A stretch of 64,000 nt of DNA from Bacteroidales bacterium (GCA_017395245.1 JAFPVR010000010.1:1-64000), one strand, 5' to 3'; numbered from the stretch's first letter, positions 1-8,252 are shown. Numbers and translations: made by a program. Notes: generated from the letters alone by a model not told the origin.

Positions 1-81
1 AGACAGAAATGAGACAAACGACAATGAAAATTGGCGTTTGTGAAAAATATAATTTATTAACTTACTGCGAATTATAAAAAT

Positions 82-138
82 CTACACGGCATTCGAGACA
101 TGGTACTAAAATCGCGAGTTCGAGTCTCGTTTTCCGCT
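82..138 (+). pseudogene. 3' half of a tRNA, likely degenerate
   Basis: Bases 114-130 form a T-arm (GCGAG stem, TTCGAGT loop, CTCGT stem) followed by a seven-base acceptor 3' strand TTTCCGC and discriminator T at 138. A matching 5' acceptor strand (GCGGAAA) and a D-arm are not found upstream, so only a 3' half is visible. Such 3' halves are typical left-overs of integration into tRNA genes, but simple decay is equally possible. Identity (Leu or Ser class) cannot be fixed. Confidence 0.35.
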
Positions 139-143
139 CAAAT

Positions 144-171
144 GTAGAGACGCACGACCGTGCGTCTCTAC
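144..171. repeat. 28-bp palindrome, family A copy 1
   Basis: Palindrome with arms GTAGAGACGC / GCGTCTCTAC and an eight-base centre. It lies 16 bases beyond the stop codon of the guanine deaminase gene on the minus strand. Thirteen related copies occur in this window. Confidence 0.9.
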
Positions 172-187
172 GTGTTTTAAACGCTAC

Positions 188-1678
188 TCATCCAATTTTT
201 GGTTCCACAATTTCCCTTCCCCTGCAGAACCGTTTTTCAATCTGGCGGTCGTCGCCAAGGTAGATGAAGCGCTCCAGACGCTCCAGAATCGAATAGTTGT
301 CGTGGTTGAGGTCGCGGTCGTCGATGACGAGCGCGTCGAACTCGTAGCCGGGCTCGAAACTTCCCACCTTGCCGAAAAAGCTTCCGCCGCACTTCGTGGC
401 CATCCAGAACGCTTCCGAGAGGGTGAGGAACGACCGGGCGTGATTCCGTTGGTAGTGCAGCTTGCTCATCTGTATCGCATAGACCATCATCTGGAAGATG
501 CTCAGGTTGTGGCCGCCGCTGATGTCGCTGCCGAAGCCCACTCGAAGTCCTTCGTCAAGGAATTGGCGGATGGGTGCGATGCCTGTGGTCACGTTGAGAT
601 TCGAGGTGGGACAGTGGGCCACCATCACCCCGCGCTGTTTCATCAAAGCCATCTCCTCATTTTCGGTGAATACGCAGTGGGCCATCACGGTGGGTGTCTG
701 CCCGAAGAGGCCATAGCGGTCGTAAGCGTCTCCGTAGCAGGTGCTTTCTGGTTCTAACTTCTGCACTAAGGCGATTTCGTCCTTGTTTTCGGAGAGGTGC
801 GACTGCACATGCAGGTGGTACTTAACCGCCAGTTCGCCGCAGGTGCGGAGCATTTCGGGCGTACACGACGGGATGAAGCGGGGCGTGATGATCGGTCGCA
901 CCAGCGCGTCGGGTTCGTTGAATTCCGCTATCAAGGATTCGTATCCTTGCACCATCTGCTCCACCGATTCTGAAAGTCCTTCGGGGCAGTTGCGGTTCAT
1001 GCCGACCTTGCCGACTAGCGCTCCCATGCCCGCCTCGCGGAAGAGGCGCATCAGCACGCGGGTGCTTTCCGTGTGGATGGAGGCAAACGTGCAGGTGCGC
1101 ATGGTCCCGACGCGCCACAGGTCGCGGACAAATTGGCGGTACATCCGTTTGGCGTACTCCGTGTCGGCGTACTTCATCTCCTCGGGGAAGGTGTAATTAT
1201 GGAGCCACGGTAGTAATTCCAAATCCATGGCGATACCTTGGTTTCGGTACTGCGCGGCATGGACGTGCAGGTCGTTCATGGCGGGGATGAGCAGACAGTC
1301 GCCGAAATCGATGATTTCGGTATCGTCATATTCGGGCTTGTTTCGACGCTTGGAAGCGTCGGCCCCTAGCTCGGAGGCGTCGGTTTTTGTATTTCGACGC
1401 TTGGAAGCGTCGGCCCCTAGCTGGGAAGCGTCGGTTTTTGTATTTCGACGCTTGGAAGCGTCGGCCCCTAGCTGGGAAGCGTCGGCTCCTAGCTGGGAAG
1501 CGTCGGTTTTTGTATTTCGACGCTTGGAAGCGTCGGCTCCTAAGGATTCCAGGTCTGCCGCTACTTCGGTCACGCGCCCGTCGGCGTCCACGGCAACATA
1601 GCCGTTTTCCAATACTACGAAACGGTCTTTCTCCTTCGTATAGAGTATGTGGGCTTTGTATATTCTCCTCATAATCAT
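188..1678 (-). CDS. guaD: guanine deaminase-like amidohydrolase with in-frame repeat insertion
   Basis: Zinc amidohydrolase that should hydrolyse guanine to xanthine in cytosolic purine salvage. Metal-site motifs are all visible in the 496-residue product: HVH at 138-140, SHLSEN with His294 and Glu297, AHC with His334, and GSD with Asp385. The segment LLPWLHNYTFPEE (155-167) is the guanine-deaminase signature that separates it from other deaminases. The oddity is residues about 47-113, which are made of 17-residue repeats (ADASKRRN, TKTDASQLG) encoded by ACGCTTGGAAGCGT palindromes; they sit between the N-terminal beta strands and the first metal motif, where normal enzymes have only a short loop. 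Two adjacent ATGs (1678 and 1672) could serve as start. Substrate is inferred from family resemblance. Confidence 0.8.
   Translation of the reverse strand: MIMRRIYKAHILYTKEKDRFVVLENGYVAVDADGRVTEVAADLESLGADASKRRNTKTDASQLGADASQLGADASKRRNTKTDASQLGADASKRRNTKTDASELGADASKRRNKPEYDDTEIIDFGDCLLIPAMNDLHVHAAQYRNQGIAMDLELLPWLHNYTFPEEMKYADTEYAKRMYRQFVRDLWRVGTMRTCTFASIHTESTRVLMRLFREAGMGALVGKVGMNRNCPEGLSESVEQMVQGYESLIAEFNEPDALVRPIITPRFIPSCTPEMLRTCGELAVKYHLHVQSHLSENKDEIALVQKLEPESTCYGDAYDRYGLFGQTPTVMAHCVFTENEEMALMKQRGVMVAHCPTSNLNVTTGIAPIRQFLDEGLRVGFGSDISGGHNLSIFQMMVYAIQMSKLHYQRNHARSFLTLSEAFWMATKCGGSFFGKVGSFEPGYEFDALVIDDRDLNHDNYSILERLERFIYLGDDRQIEKRFCRGREIVEPKIG
1341..1545. repeat. In-frame palindromic repeat array (family B) in guaD
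   Basis: The 14-base palindrome ACGCTTGGAAGCGT recurs with spacing 51, 51 and 72 bases, all multiples of three, so the reading frame of guaD stays open. Each unit also carries a variant half (AGCTGGGAAGCGTC). Related palindromes are expanded in two other genes (50587-50700 and 53044-53234) and occur once outside genes at 15290. Confidence 0.9.
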
Positions 1679-1747
1679 GTTGTTTTCTTGTTTGCTTAAC
1701 AGGGAGGCAAAAATACGTTTTTTCCGTCACGCGTCTTGATAATTTTG

Positions 1748-1755
1748 TATTTTTG
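1748..1755 (+). promoter_or_regulatory. Bacteroidetes -7 box for ddh
   Basis: TATTTTTG matches the phylum's TAnnTTTG -7 element. It lies inside the longest possible reading frame of ddh, which rules out the ATG at 1736 and supports the start at 1778. Confidence 0.75.
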
Positions 1756-1777
1756 CTGCTTTAAAATAGAAAAAGTT

Positions 1778-2638
1778 ATGCAAACACGAATCGCTATTAT
1801 TGGATACGGCAACATCGGAAAGGCCGTCGAACAGGCAGTTTTGGCTGCCGAGGACATGCAACTGGTTGGCATTTTTCACCATAACGACAATTTAGACAAC
1901 ATTGAGGCCGATGTGGTCGCGCTTTGCACGCCCACGCGCGAGGTGCCCGCATTTGCGGAGAAGTTGCTGAAACGCGGCATCTGCACCGTCGATAGTTTCG
2001 ACATCCACGGGCAGATTTACGACCTTCGCAAGCAACTCATGCCTATTGCGAAGGAGCACAAGGCGGTGAGCGTCATCGCAGCGGGTTGGGATCCCGGTTC
2101 CGACTCCATGGTCCGCGCCCTGCTGACTGCCATCGCCCCGAAAGGCATCACCTACACCAACTTCGGTCCCGGCCGCAGTATGGGACACACCGTAGCCGCC
2201 AAGGCTATCCCCGGCGTGAAGGACGCCCTTTCGATGACGATTCCGTTGGGCACGGGCATCCACCGCCGCATGGTCTATATCGAGCTCGAAGACGGCGCCG
2301 ACTTCGCTACCGTGGAGAAACTGCTGCTCGCGGACGACTACTTCGCCCATGACGAGACCCACGTGATTCCTGTCCCGTCGGTGGATGCGCTCAACAACGT
2401 GGCCCACGGCGTGCATCTGGTGCGCGACGGCGTGAGCGGCGAAACCCATAACCAGCGTTTCGAGTTCAACATGACCATCAACAATCCCGCGCTTACCGGC
2501 CAAGTGTTAGTCGCCGTCGCCCGCGCGGCCATGCGTATGAAGGCCGAACAACGTTTCGGCGCCTGCACGATGATTGAGATCCCGCCGATTTATATGTTGC
2601 CAAGGGATGAGGAGACGTTGATACGGGGACTTGTTTAA
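1778..2638 (+). CDS. ddh: meso-diaminopimelate D-dehydrogenase
   Basis: NADPH-dependent enzyme that reductively aminates tetrahydrodipicolinate to meso-diaminopimelate in one step, feeding lysine and peptidoglycan synthesis. The 286-residue protein opens with a Rossmann fold (IGYGNIGKAVEQ), followed by the family-typical DSFDIH segment and the AAGWDPGSDSM and FGPGRSMGH motifs that bind substrate. Length is near the family norm of about 300-325. The start at 1778 is chosen because the more upstream ATG overlaps the promoter. It is the first gene of a monocistronic unit, followed by an inverted-repeat element. Ddh is found in a minority of bacteria, mostly Bacteroidetes and some Actinobacteria and Firmicutes, which fits the lineage. 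Confidence 0.92.
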   Translation: MQTRIAIIGYGNIGKAVEQAVLAAEDMQLVGIFHHNDNLDNIEADVVALCTPTREVPAFAEKLLKRGICTVDSFDIHGQIYDLRKQLMPIAKEHKAVSVIAAGWDPGSDSMVRALLTAIAPKGITYTNFGPGRSMGHTVAAKAIPGVKDALSMTIPLGTGIHRRMVYIELEDGADFATVEKLLLADDYFAHDETHVIPVPSVDALNNVAHGVHLVRDGVSGETHNQRFEFNMTINNPALTGQVLVAVARAAMRMKAEQRFGACTMIEIPPIYMLPRDEETLIRGLV

Positions 2639-2678
2639 TTCAGTTAGAGATATTGACACTTACTCATAACTTTTTGTT

Positions 2679-2872
2679 GGAGATTCCGCATGCTCACTGC
2701 GTTCGCAGCGGAATGGTGCGCACTGTCGAGCGAGGAAAGGGGAAAAAGATGGGCGGCGGGAGAAATAGTGTCGTGAACAGTAATCATACAGACGCCGCCC
2801 ATCTTTTTCCCCTTTTGACCCCAAACACGATGCACCATTCCGCCCGCGACGGTAGGAGCTGGCGGAATCTCC
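2679..2872. repeat. Long inverted repeat (MITE-like hairpin)
   Basis: Two arms of about 80 bases are imperfect reverse complements. The left arm begins GGAGATTCCGC and ends GGGGAAAAAGATGGGCGGC; the right arm starts GCCGCCCATCTTTTTCCCC and ends GCGGAATCTCC. The central loop is about 33 bases. No transposase is encoded. It fills the gap between ddh and the next secreted-protein gene. Confidence 0.75.
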
Positions 2873-2931
2873 TCCGTTTAGCGACAAACTTCCTAAAAAC
2901 GCAGCCTACCTTAAACTTACAAAACTTGAAT

Positions 2932-3483
2932 ATGATATTTCTGTTGTTTAGTGCGCTCTGTTGCCTATCCACGGCTTTGTCCGCCCAAACCTTCTCCCTG
3001 CGGCAGATCAACGACACGTGCAGTGTGCTGGTGCTGACTAAGGATTCCATGTCGGACGAGTGGATGCTTCCTCATCCGGTGTATCAGTTCCGCGTAGGCG
3101 ACGTGGACGGCGATGGCGTGGAGGAGGCATTAGTGGGTGTGGTGAAGTCCACGAGGTTTTTCCCCGAGAAGGGGAACCGGCTGTTTGTCTTCAAGAACCG
3201 CGACGGAAGGGTCCGCCCGCTGTGGATGGGTTCGCGATTGGGTGAGGAACTGGTGGATTTCTGCGTGGCGGACGGCAAACTGCTCAGCATTGAGAAATGT
3301 CGGAACGGACAATATAACCTGGACGAGTGGGAGTGGTCGAGGTTCGGCCCCCGCTTTTTGAAATATATCCTGACAAATACAACATTTGAAGAAGTCAATC
3401 AAACATTCAATCAATATGAAAAAAATACTGGTGACAGTCATGCTGTCGGTGCTCGTCCTCATGGGATGGAGCCAACAAACTGA
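2932..3483 (+). CDS. secreted protein of unknown function (N-terminal signal peptide)
   Basis: I do not recognise a family. From the ATG at 2932 the 183-residue product has a clear signal peptide (MIFLLFSALCCLSTALSAQ), and the segment VGDVDGDGVEEALV looks like a calcium-binding FG-GAP/EF-hand-like loop of the kind found in secreted beta-propellers. Upstream in-frame ATGs (from 2653) run through the inverted-repeat element and are unlikely starts. Its 3' end overlaps the start of the DUF3160 gene by about 68 bases in another frame, so the two are probably co-transcribed and translationally coupled; a shared extracytoplasmic role is inferred. Confidence 0.65.
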   Translation: MIFLLFSALCCLSTALSAQTFSLRQINDTCSVLVLTKDSMSDEWMLPHPVYQFRVGDVDGDGVEEALVGVVKSTRFFPEKGNRLFVFKNRDGRVRPLWMGSRLGEELVDFCVADGKLLSIEKCRNGQYNLDEWEWSRFGPRFLKYILTNTTFEEVNQTFNQYEKNTGDSHAVGARPHGMEPTN

Positions 3484-5800
3484 AAAGGAACACTACATCC
3501 TTCCCGGCAACGGAAAGATTGATGTGGAGATGCTGAACAAGAAGATAGACCTGAACATGGATATCTCCAAGCTCAGTATCAATGAGTTGCGGGTGTTGCG
3601 CAATTCGTTTTACGCCCGCCAGGGATATCCTTTCATGATGTCAGACCTGCGGTCGGTGTTTTACCAGACCACGTGGTATTATGATACCATGTGGGGAAGA
3701 TGGGAACTTGAAGATATGGCGGCATACGAAGGGAAAGAGGTGCCGAAGTACCAGTTTACCAAGGATGAAGAGGCCTTTATGGCCAAGCTTAAGGCTAGGG
3801 AAGAGGAACTGAAGAAACACAACTTCGCCAACGGCAAACCGGTGATTGACAACCTGATAAACCGCTTCCAGCTGGAAAATCCAGATCCGAAGCTCACGGA
3901 TATGCTCATGAAACAGGGCTTTGCCATCGTGCCCGATACGTATGACCAGCTGTTCCAGGTGTATGAGAACAACGACTACCACGACTTCCCCAGCTTCGTC
4001 ACCACCGATCTCTATCTGCAGCTCTACCATTTTTACTTCGACTGCATGTTGCGCAAGGCCGAGGAGGGCAAGCTGTACGATGCCCTGCTGGATTTCTGCC
4101 GCAAGGGATATCGCGAGTGTACGAACGCCATCTACAACCCTGTCAACAAGCAGGAAAAGGGACTTGCTGAATACAGCCAGGCCTATTTCGCCATTGCGCT
4201 GCGGCTGCTTGACCCCAAGGAAGTCTGCGCCGTTGCTCCACAATATCAAAAAATGGTGGAGGATGAGGTGACAAAATGCACTTCCGCCAGCACCGATTTC
4301 TCGCCGTTCATGGAATACACGGATGCAAAGTTCCCCTACGCCCTGTTCCGCCCTCGTGGACACTACACCCGCACTGAGCGATTGCAGCGCTATTTCCGCG
4401 GCATGATGTGGGTGCAGACGGCCGCCTTCGACACCGACAAACCCTCCATGATGCGCAGGGCCGCTTTCTTGGCCAAGACCATTTGCGGAAACGCCGAGCT
4501 GAACGCCGCCTTCAAGACCATCTTCGATCCGATGACGTTCATTATGGGCCAGCCGGACAATATCACCCTGATGCAGGTGTATGAGATTCTGAAACGCTAC
4601 GACTACGCCAAACTGATTGGTAATGACAAGGAATTGCAGAAATTTGTCGTGGAAGTGGATGTCCTTGCTGAGAAACAGACGCGCCTCCGTCCGAAATTCG
4701 AATATTCGGGCCATAACAAGGTAAACCTGATGCCCCAACGCTACCAGCCCGATGCTGAGGTGTTGCAGGAGATGTACGACTGGAAGAGCAAGAAGTCGCA
4801 GCGTTTCTGTCCCAAAGGCATCGATTTCTTTGCTGCAGGAGGCAGTCCGTTGGCTCTCCAGTTGGACAAGGAGGGGGAGACCTGGACGGAGTTTGACGCG
4901 AACATGAGCCGTATGCAGAAGCGGATGGGTGAAATCGACTGGAAGGAGAACATCGCTGTGCAGTGGCAACGAGTGCTCCTCGAACTTTCCAAAGGCCGCC
5001 ATCCTTCTAATGCCCCGTACTTCATGAATGGTACTGCATGGGGAAAGAAAGATCTGAATGCGGCCTTGGCCTCCTACGCCGAGCTGAAACATGATGCCAT
5101 CCTCTATGCCAAGCAGCCCTTCGCGGCCGAATGTGGCGGCGGCGGTCCGGATGCCCCCATCGTGAGAGGGTACGTAGAGCCCAATGTTGATTTCTGGGCG
5201 GCTGTGATCGACCTGCTGAACACCACGAAAGAGGCTTTCGGCGCTTTCGGAATCATGACGGACAAGATGCTCTCCCTGACTGACGACATGGCCGAGGAGG
5301 CACAATTTTTCCTGAATTGCAGCAAAAAAGAGCTCGCTGGCAAGAAATTGAGCGAACAGGAATACCGCGAGTTGGAAATCGTGGGTGCCGTGTTCGAGAA
5401 CATGACGCTGAACATGTTGCAAAACGAGGACGAATATTTTAAGTGGGAAGATATAGAGGGTGCCGACCGCAGAGTGTCGGTGGTTGTCGATCTCTATACG
5501 GCCAACGGCGACAATGTCCCGATGGAGGAATGGGCTGTCCTTTATAATGCGGTAGGTCCCGCCGATGTCATCTATGTTGTCGTGGAGATTGACGGCTACC
5601 TCTACCTCACGCGCGGCGCGGTCTTCTCCTACCGGGAGTTTCACGATGCCTACGATACGCCCCGCCACACCGACGAGGAGTGGCAGGAAATGTTGAAGAC
5701 CAAGCCCCGCCTCGGTGTCCCCAAATGGATGGAGAGCATCACCGCGCCCGTCAAGGTGCAGAAGGATGACGATTTGATCTATTACAGTTCGGGATGCTGA
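3416..5800 (+). CDS. DUF3160 family secreted protein
   Basis: A 794-residue exported protein. Signal peptide MKKILVTVMLSVLVLMGWSQ supports the start at 3416 instead of an ATG 30 bases upstream. The body shows DUF3160 hallmarks: an N-terminal YARQGYPF segment (a short motif also seen in YARHG domains), the FVTTDLYLQLYHFYFD segment and a C-terminal block with GYVEPNVDFW. DUF3160 has no established biochemical role; members occur in Bacteroidetes, Thermotogae and archaea. The gene follows, and overlaps, another secreted-protein gene and is followed by a heptamer repeat array and a CapA-like gene, suggesting envelope function. No T9SS sorting domain is visible. Confidence 0.8.
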   Translation: MKKILVTVMLSVLVLMGWSQQTEKEHYILPGNGKIDVEMLNKKIDLNMDISKLSINELRVLRNSFYARQGYPFMMSDLRSVFYQTTWYYDTMWGRWELEDMAAYEGKEVPKYQFTKDEEAFMAKLKAREEELKKHNFANGKPVIDNLINRFQLENPDPKLTDMLMKQGFAIVPDTYDQLFQVYENNDYHDFPSFVTTDLYLQLYHFYFDCMLRKAEEGKLYDALLDFCRKGYRECTNAIYNPVNKQEKGLAEYSQAYFAIALRLLDPKEVCAVAPQYQKMVEDEVTKCTSASTDFSPFMEYTDAKFPYALFRPRGHYTRTERLQRYFRGMMWVQTAAFDTDKPSMMRRAAFLAKTICGNAELNAAFKTIFDPMTFIMGQPDNITLMQVYEILKRYDYAKLIGNDKELQKFVVEVDVLAEKQTRLRPKFEYSGHNKVNLMPQRYQPDAEVLQEMYDWKSKKSQRFCPKGIDFFAAGGSPLALQLDKEGETWTEFDANMSRMQKRMGEIDWKENIAVQWQRVLLELSKGRHPSNAPYFMNGTAWGKKDLNAALASYAELKHDAILYAKQPFAAECGGGGPDAPIVRGYVEPNVDFWAAVIDLLNTTKEAFGAFGIMTDKMLSLTDDMAEEAQFFLNCSKKELAGKKLSEQEYRELEIVGAVFENMTLNMLQNEDEYFKWEDIEGADRRVSVVVDLYTANGDNVPMEEWAVLYNAVGPADVIYVVVEIDGYLYLTRGAVFSYREFHDAYDTPRHTDEEWQEMLKTKPRLGVPKWMESITAPVKVQKDDDLIYYSSGC

Positions 5801-5805
5801 ACGTA

Positions 5806-5893
5806 GTTTCAGGTTTCAAGTTTCAAGTTGGACAAACCTGAATCCTGAATCTTGAATCTTGAATCCTGAATCCTGAATCCTGAATCTTGAAAC
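5806..5893. repeat. Inverted array of seven-base repeats
   Basis: Units such as GTTTCAG and GTTTCAA run in one direction, then TGAATCC, TGAATCT and TTGAAAC units in the reverse-complement sense, with a short GGACAA centre. The array can fold as one long hairpin. It begins six bases after the DUF3160 stop codon and ends seven bases before the next ATG. Confidence 0.85.
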
Positions 5894-5900
5894 TTAGAAG

Positions 5901-6815
5901 ATGCTGATTTCTAACGGTTTATGGTATCTGATACTGACGCTACTACTCTCCTTTCAAGGTGGTCAGATACAATCGGACTATTTGTCTGGAAAAGATACGC
6001 TCACGATTGCCTTTACGGGCGATATCCTTCTTGATCGGGGAGTACGTAAGCAGATTGAGCGTGACGGGATTGAGAGCATTTTCGATGCGAGGGCGGATTC
6101 CGTGTTCCGCTGTTCCGACATTGTGGTGGGGAACTTGGAGTGTCCGGCCACCACGCTGAACACGCCGATGATGAAGAAGTTCGTGTTTCGGGCCGAGCCG
6201 GAGTGGTTGGAAGCGTTGCGAGCCCACGGTTTCACCCATCTCAATTTGGCCAACAACCATTCCGTTGACCAGGGCCGGCGCGGGCTGGTGGACACTTGGC
6301 GCAACGTGGAGCGGTATGGCATGACGGCTGTCGGAGTGGGCAACACGATGGCGGAAGCCGCACAGCCCGTCCTGTTGGCGGAGCATCCCCGGAAGGTCTG
6401 GCTGATTGCCTCGCTGCAAATGGCGTTGGAGCATTTCCCATATCTTCCCGAAGCACCTTCAGTTAACCAGGAATCCATCGATTCCATGCTGGTCCGCATC
6501 CGAGCTTTGCGTGAGGAGGACAGCACTGCCGTAATTTTAGTCTCGTTGCATTGGGGGCAGGAGCACACCGTTGAGCCGACGCCGATGCAGCGCAGTGCCG
6601 CCCGCCGTCTCATCGATGCCGGTGCTGACGCCTTGATCTGCCACCACACCCACACCTTGCAGACCATCGAGCAGTATCACGGCAAGCCCATCTACTACAG
6701 TCTCGGCAACTTTATCTTCGACCAAGACCGTGACATTAACCGCCGCACGTGCGTTCCGCAGGTGACGATTACGCGGGACAGTGTGGTGGTAAGAGATAAT
6801 CTCCTTAGTATGTAA
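5901..6815 (+). CDS. CapA/PgsA-like metallophosphoesterase
   Basis: A 304-residue protein of the CapA (poly-gamma-glutamate capsule) family, a calcineurin-like fold. The N-terminus is a hydrophobic signal or anchor (residues 4-24). Metal-site motifs in order: FTGDILLD, VVGNLECP, LANNHSVDQG, LVSLHWGQEH, CHHTHTLQ and SLGNFIFD. CapA proteins take part in capsule polyglutamate export in bacilli, but in Bacteroidetes most copies stand alone, as here, without capB or capC, so involvement in a capsule is not shown. The distance to the preceding DUF3160 gene is about 100 bases and is occupied by heptamer repeats; co-transcription is possible. Confidence 0.8.
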   Translation: MLISNGLWYLILTLLLSFQGGQIQSDYLSGKDTLTIAFTGDILLDRGVRKQIERDGIESIFDARADSVFRCSDIVVGNLECPATTLNTPMMKKFVFRAEPEWLEALRAHGFTHLNLANNHSVDQGRRGLVDTWRNVERYGMTAVGVGNTMAEAAQPVLLAEHPRKVWLIASLQMALEHFPYLPEAPSVNQESIDSMLVRIRALREEDSTAVILVSLHWGQEHTVEPTPMQRSAARRLIDAGADALICHHTHTLQTIEQYHGKPIYYSLGNFIFDQDRDINRRTCVPQVTITRDSVVVRDNLLSM

Positions 6816-6834
6816 GTTCCAATAGTTTCAGGAT

Positions 6835-6906
6835 TCAGGATTCAAGATTCAGGATTCAAGTAGGACCGCACTTGAATCCTGAATCTTGAAACTTGAATCT
6901 TGAAAC
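6835..6906. repeat. Inverted array of seven-base repeats
   Basis: GTTTCAG, GATTCAG and GATTCAA units face TTGAATC and TTGAAAC units around a centre GGACCGCA. It lies between the convergent CapA-like and rluE-like genes, starting about 20 bases after the first stop codon, and could act as a bidirectional hairpin terminator. Confidence 0.85.
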
Positions 6907-6926
6907 GTGTAGTCAGCTTTTTCTTC

Positions 6927-7460
6927 TTACTTGATCACCCGCCACTCCCCCGGCTGCAGCGTACTTAAACTCAGCTCGCCGATTTGGACGCGGATGAGCC
7001 GTAGGGTGGGGAAGCCTACCGCCGCGGTCATGTGGCGGACCTGGCGGTTTTTGCCTTCGGTGAGGGTGAGGCGGACCCAGCTGGTGGGGATGTTGGCGCG
7101 ATAACGGATGGGCGGCACGCGCTCCCAGAGGTTTTCCGGCGGCGACACTTTTTCGGCCTTGCAGGGTCGGGTGCGGTAACCCTTGATAACGACCCCTTTC
7201 CGCAGCTTTTGCAGAGCCTCTTCGGTAATCTCTCCATCCACTTGTGCGAGGTAGGTGCGCGGATGGGCGTTCTTCGGGTCCAACAGCCGCTTGATCAACC
7301 GTCCGTCGTCCGTCAGCAGCAGGGCGCCCTCGCTGTCATGGTCCAACCGTCCCGCGGCATAGACTCCGGGAGGGAAACCGAACCCGTCGAGGGCGGGATG
7401 CCCCGCCTCGGGGGTGAACTGGCTCAGCACGCCGTAGGGTTTGTTGAAGAGGATGACCAT
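6927..7460 (-). CDS. RluE/RsuA-family rRNA pseudouridine synthase
   Basis: A 177-residue enzyme converting a uridine in rRNA to pseudouridine. The catalytic motif GRLDHDSEGALLLT has Asp40; the N-terminal LFNKPYGVLSQF and C-terminal EGKNRQVRHM segments are typical of the RsuA/RluB/E/F branch. There is no N-terminal S4 RNA-binding domain, which matches RluE (23S rRNA) more than RsuA or RluB. The start at 7460 is preferred because a -7 box (7480-7487) lies upstream of it and inside the longer possible frame. Assignment to RluE itself is by length and domain content only. Confidence 0.82.
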   Translation of the reverse strand: MVILFNKPYGVLSQFTPEAGHPALDGFGFPPGVYAAGRLDHDSEGALLLTDDGRLIKRLLDPKNAHPRTYLAQVDGEITEEALQKLRKGVVIKGYRTRPCKAEKVSPPENLWERVPPIRYRANIPTSWVRLTLTEGKNRQVRHMTAAVGFPTLRLIRVQIGELSLSTLQPGEWRVIK

Positions 7461-7479
7461 GAGGATTTTTTTTGGGTGG

Positions 7480-7487
7480 CAAAGATA
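7480..7487 (-). promoter_or_regulatory. -7 box for the pseudouridine synthase gene
   Basis: TATCTTTG on the minus strand, 20 bases upstream of the ATG at 7460. Confidence 0.7.
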
Positions 7488-7578
7488 GGATTTTTTCAGG
7501 TCGCCTTGCTTACAATCCCGAGCATTTCCTATGGTGGGAATTGCATCGGGGTATAGTCCCAACCCTGTGCAAGTATAT

Positions 7579-7640
7579 TGAGACAATGTGTCTCATATAG
7601 GTGGGATAGTGTGTCTCATATAGGTGAGACATACTGTCTC
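7579..7640. repeat. GAGACA inverted repeats with 23-bp direct spacing
   Basis: Two 15-base palindromes GAGACA-n3-TGTCTC (7580-7594 and 7626-7640) lie near a 16-base direct repeat GTGTCTCATATAGGTG at 7588 and 7611. A further GAGACA half follows near 7649. The cluster sits upstream of the pseudouridine synthase promoter and beyond the end of the DUF6078 gene. It could be a set of operators or simply repeats. Confidence 0.6.
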
Positions 7641-7667
7641 AATAGGTGAGACACATCAGAACAATGT

Positions 7668-8114
7668 TCAATAGGCTATTTGTGTAACGTAGTGGTCGAA
7701 GGAGAGAGTGGTGGGGTCATAGCCGGCACGGGCGAAGACAGTCAGGACGTCCTGTTGCTGGTTCGGCGTGAGGAGGTACCGGCCACTGTGGTATCGGTAG
7801 TAGGTGCTGCGCGAGCCGAAGCAGTCCATCACCTTGAGCCGGAGCATAGCGCTTTTGCAGGCCGGAACATGGCGGAAGAGGCTGGTGAAGCCCCAGGCAA
7901 GGCGCTGGGTGCATATCGGGCGGAAGTAGGGGCAGCCGCCATCGACGGTGGCCGACTGGGGATAGACGCATTTGCCAATGGCTGCCTTGGCGGGGGCGAG
8001 GCTCCCGACGGCATGGCGCAGGCACTCGGCTGCGCGCGGGCAGCTGTCGCAGAAGCACCGGGCAAAGCTCGACGGCACCTCGTTGTATTTCAGTTCAAGT
8101 CCTTCGATTTCCAT
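7668..8114 (-). CDS. DUF6078-like Cys-rich protein
   Basis: A 148-residue protein resembling the Bacteroidetes DUF6078 family. The start MEIEGLELKYNEVP at 8114 is chosen because family members begin shortly before the CF-CDSC cluster (ARCFCDSCPRAAEC). Further cysteines follow (GKCVYP, GGCPYF, PICTQ), which suggests a metal or Fe-S site. The C-terminal half has aromatic and arginine-rich segments (CFGSRSTYYRYHSG) reminiscent of DNA-binding regions. No function is known. A TATTTTTG box at 8245-8252 lies about 130 bases upstream, so an in-frame start further upstream (near 8222) cannot be excluded. Confidence 0.6.
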   Translation of the reverse strand: MEIEGLELKYNEVPSSFARCFCDSCPRAAECLRHAVGSLAPAKAAIGKCVYPQSATVDGGCPYFRPICTQRLAWGFTSLFRHVPACKSAMLRLKVMDCFGSRSTYYRYHSGRYLLTPNQQQDVLTVFARAGYDPTTLSFDHYVTQIAY

Positions 8115-8244
8115 GTACGCGGTAGGTAACGTTGGGTGGTGGGTTTTATTGTGGGAAAATGCAAGTGTGGAAGAATTTTCGAGGCCACTGCGAGCAGCAG
8201 CGGAAAAGCAGCCCCTCATATCTTTGTCATATTTAATCACGCCG

Positions 8245-8252
8245 CAAAAATA
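8245..8252 (-). promoter_or_regulatory. -7 box upstream of the DUF6078-like gene
   Basis: TATTTTTG on the minus strand, preceded by an A/T-rich stretch. Implies an approximately 120-base leader or a longer protein. Confidence 0.55.

Noticed and set aside
3641..5668. 675-residue open frame on the minus strand
   Set aside because: It is fully antisense to the DUF3160 gene, which has a signal peptide and family motifs; the antisense product shows no recognisable domain and arises from codon bias.
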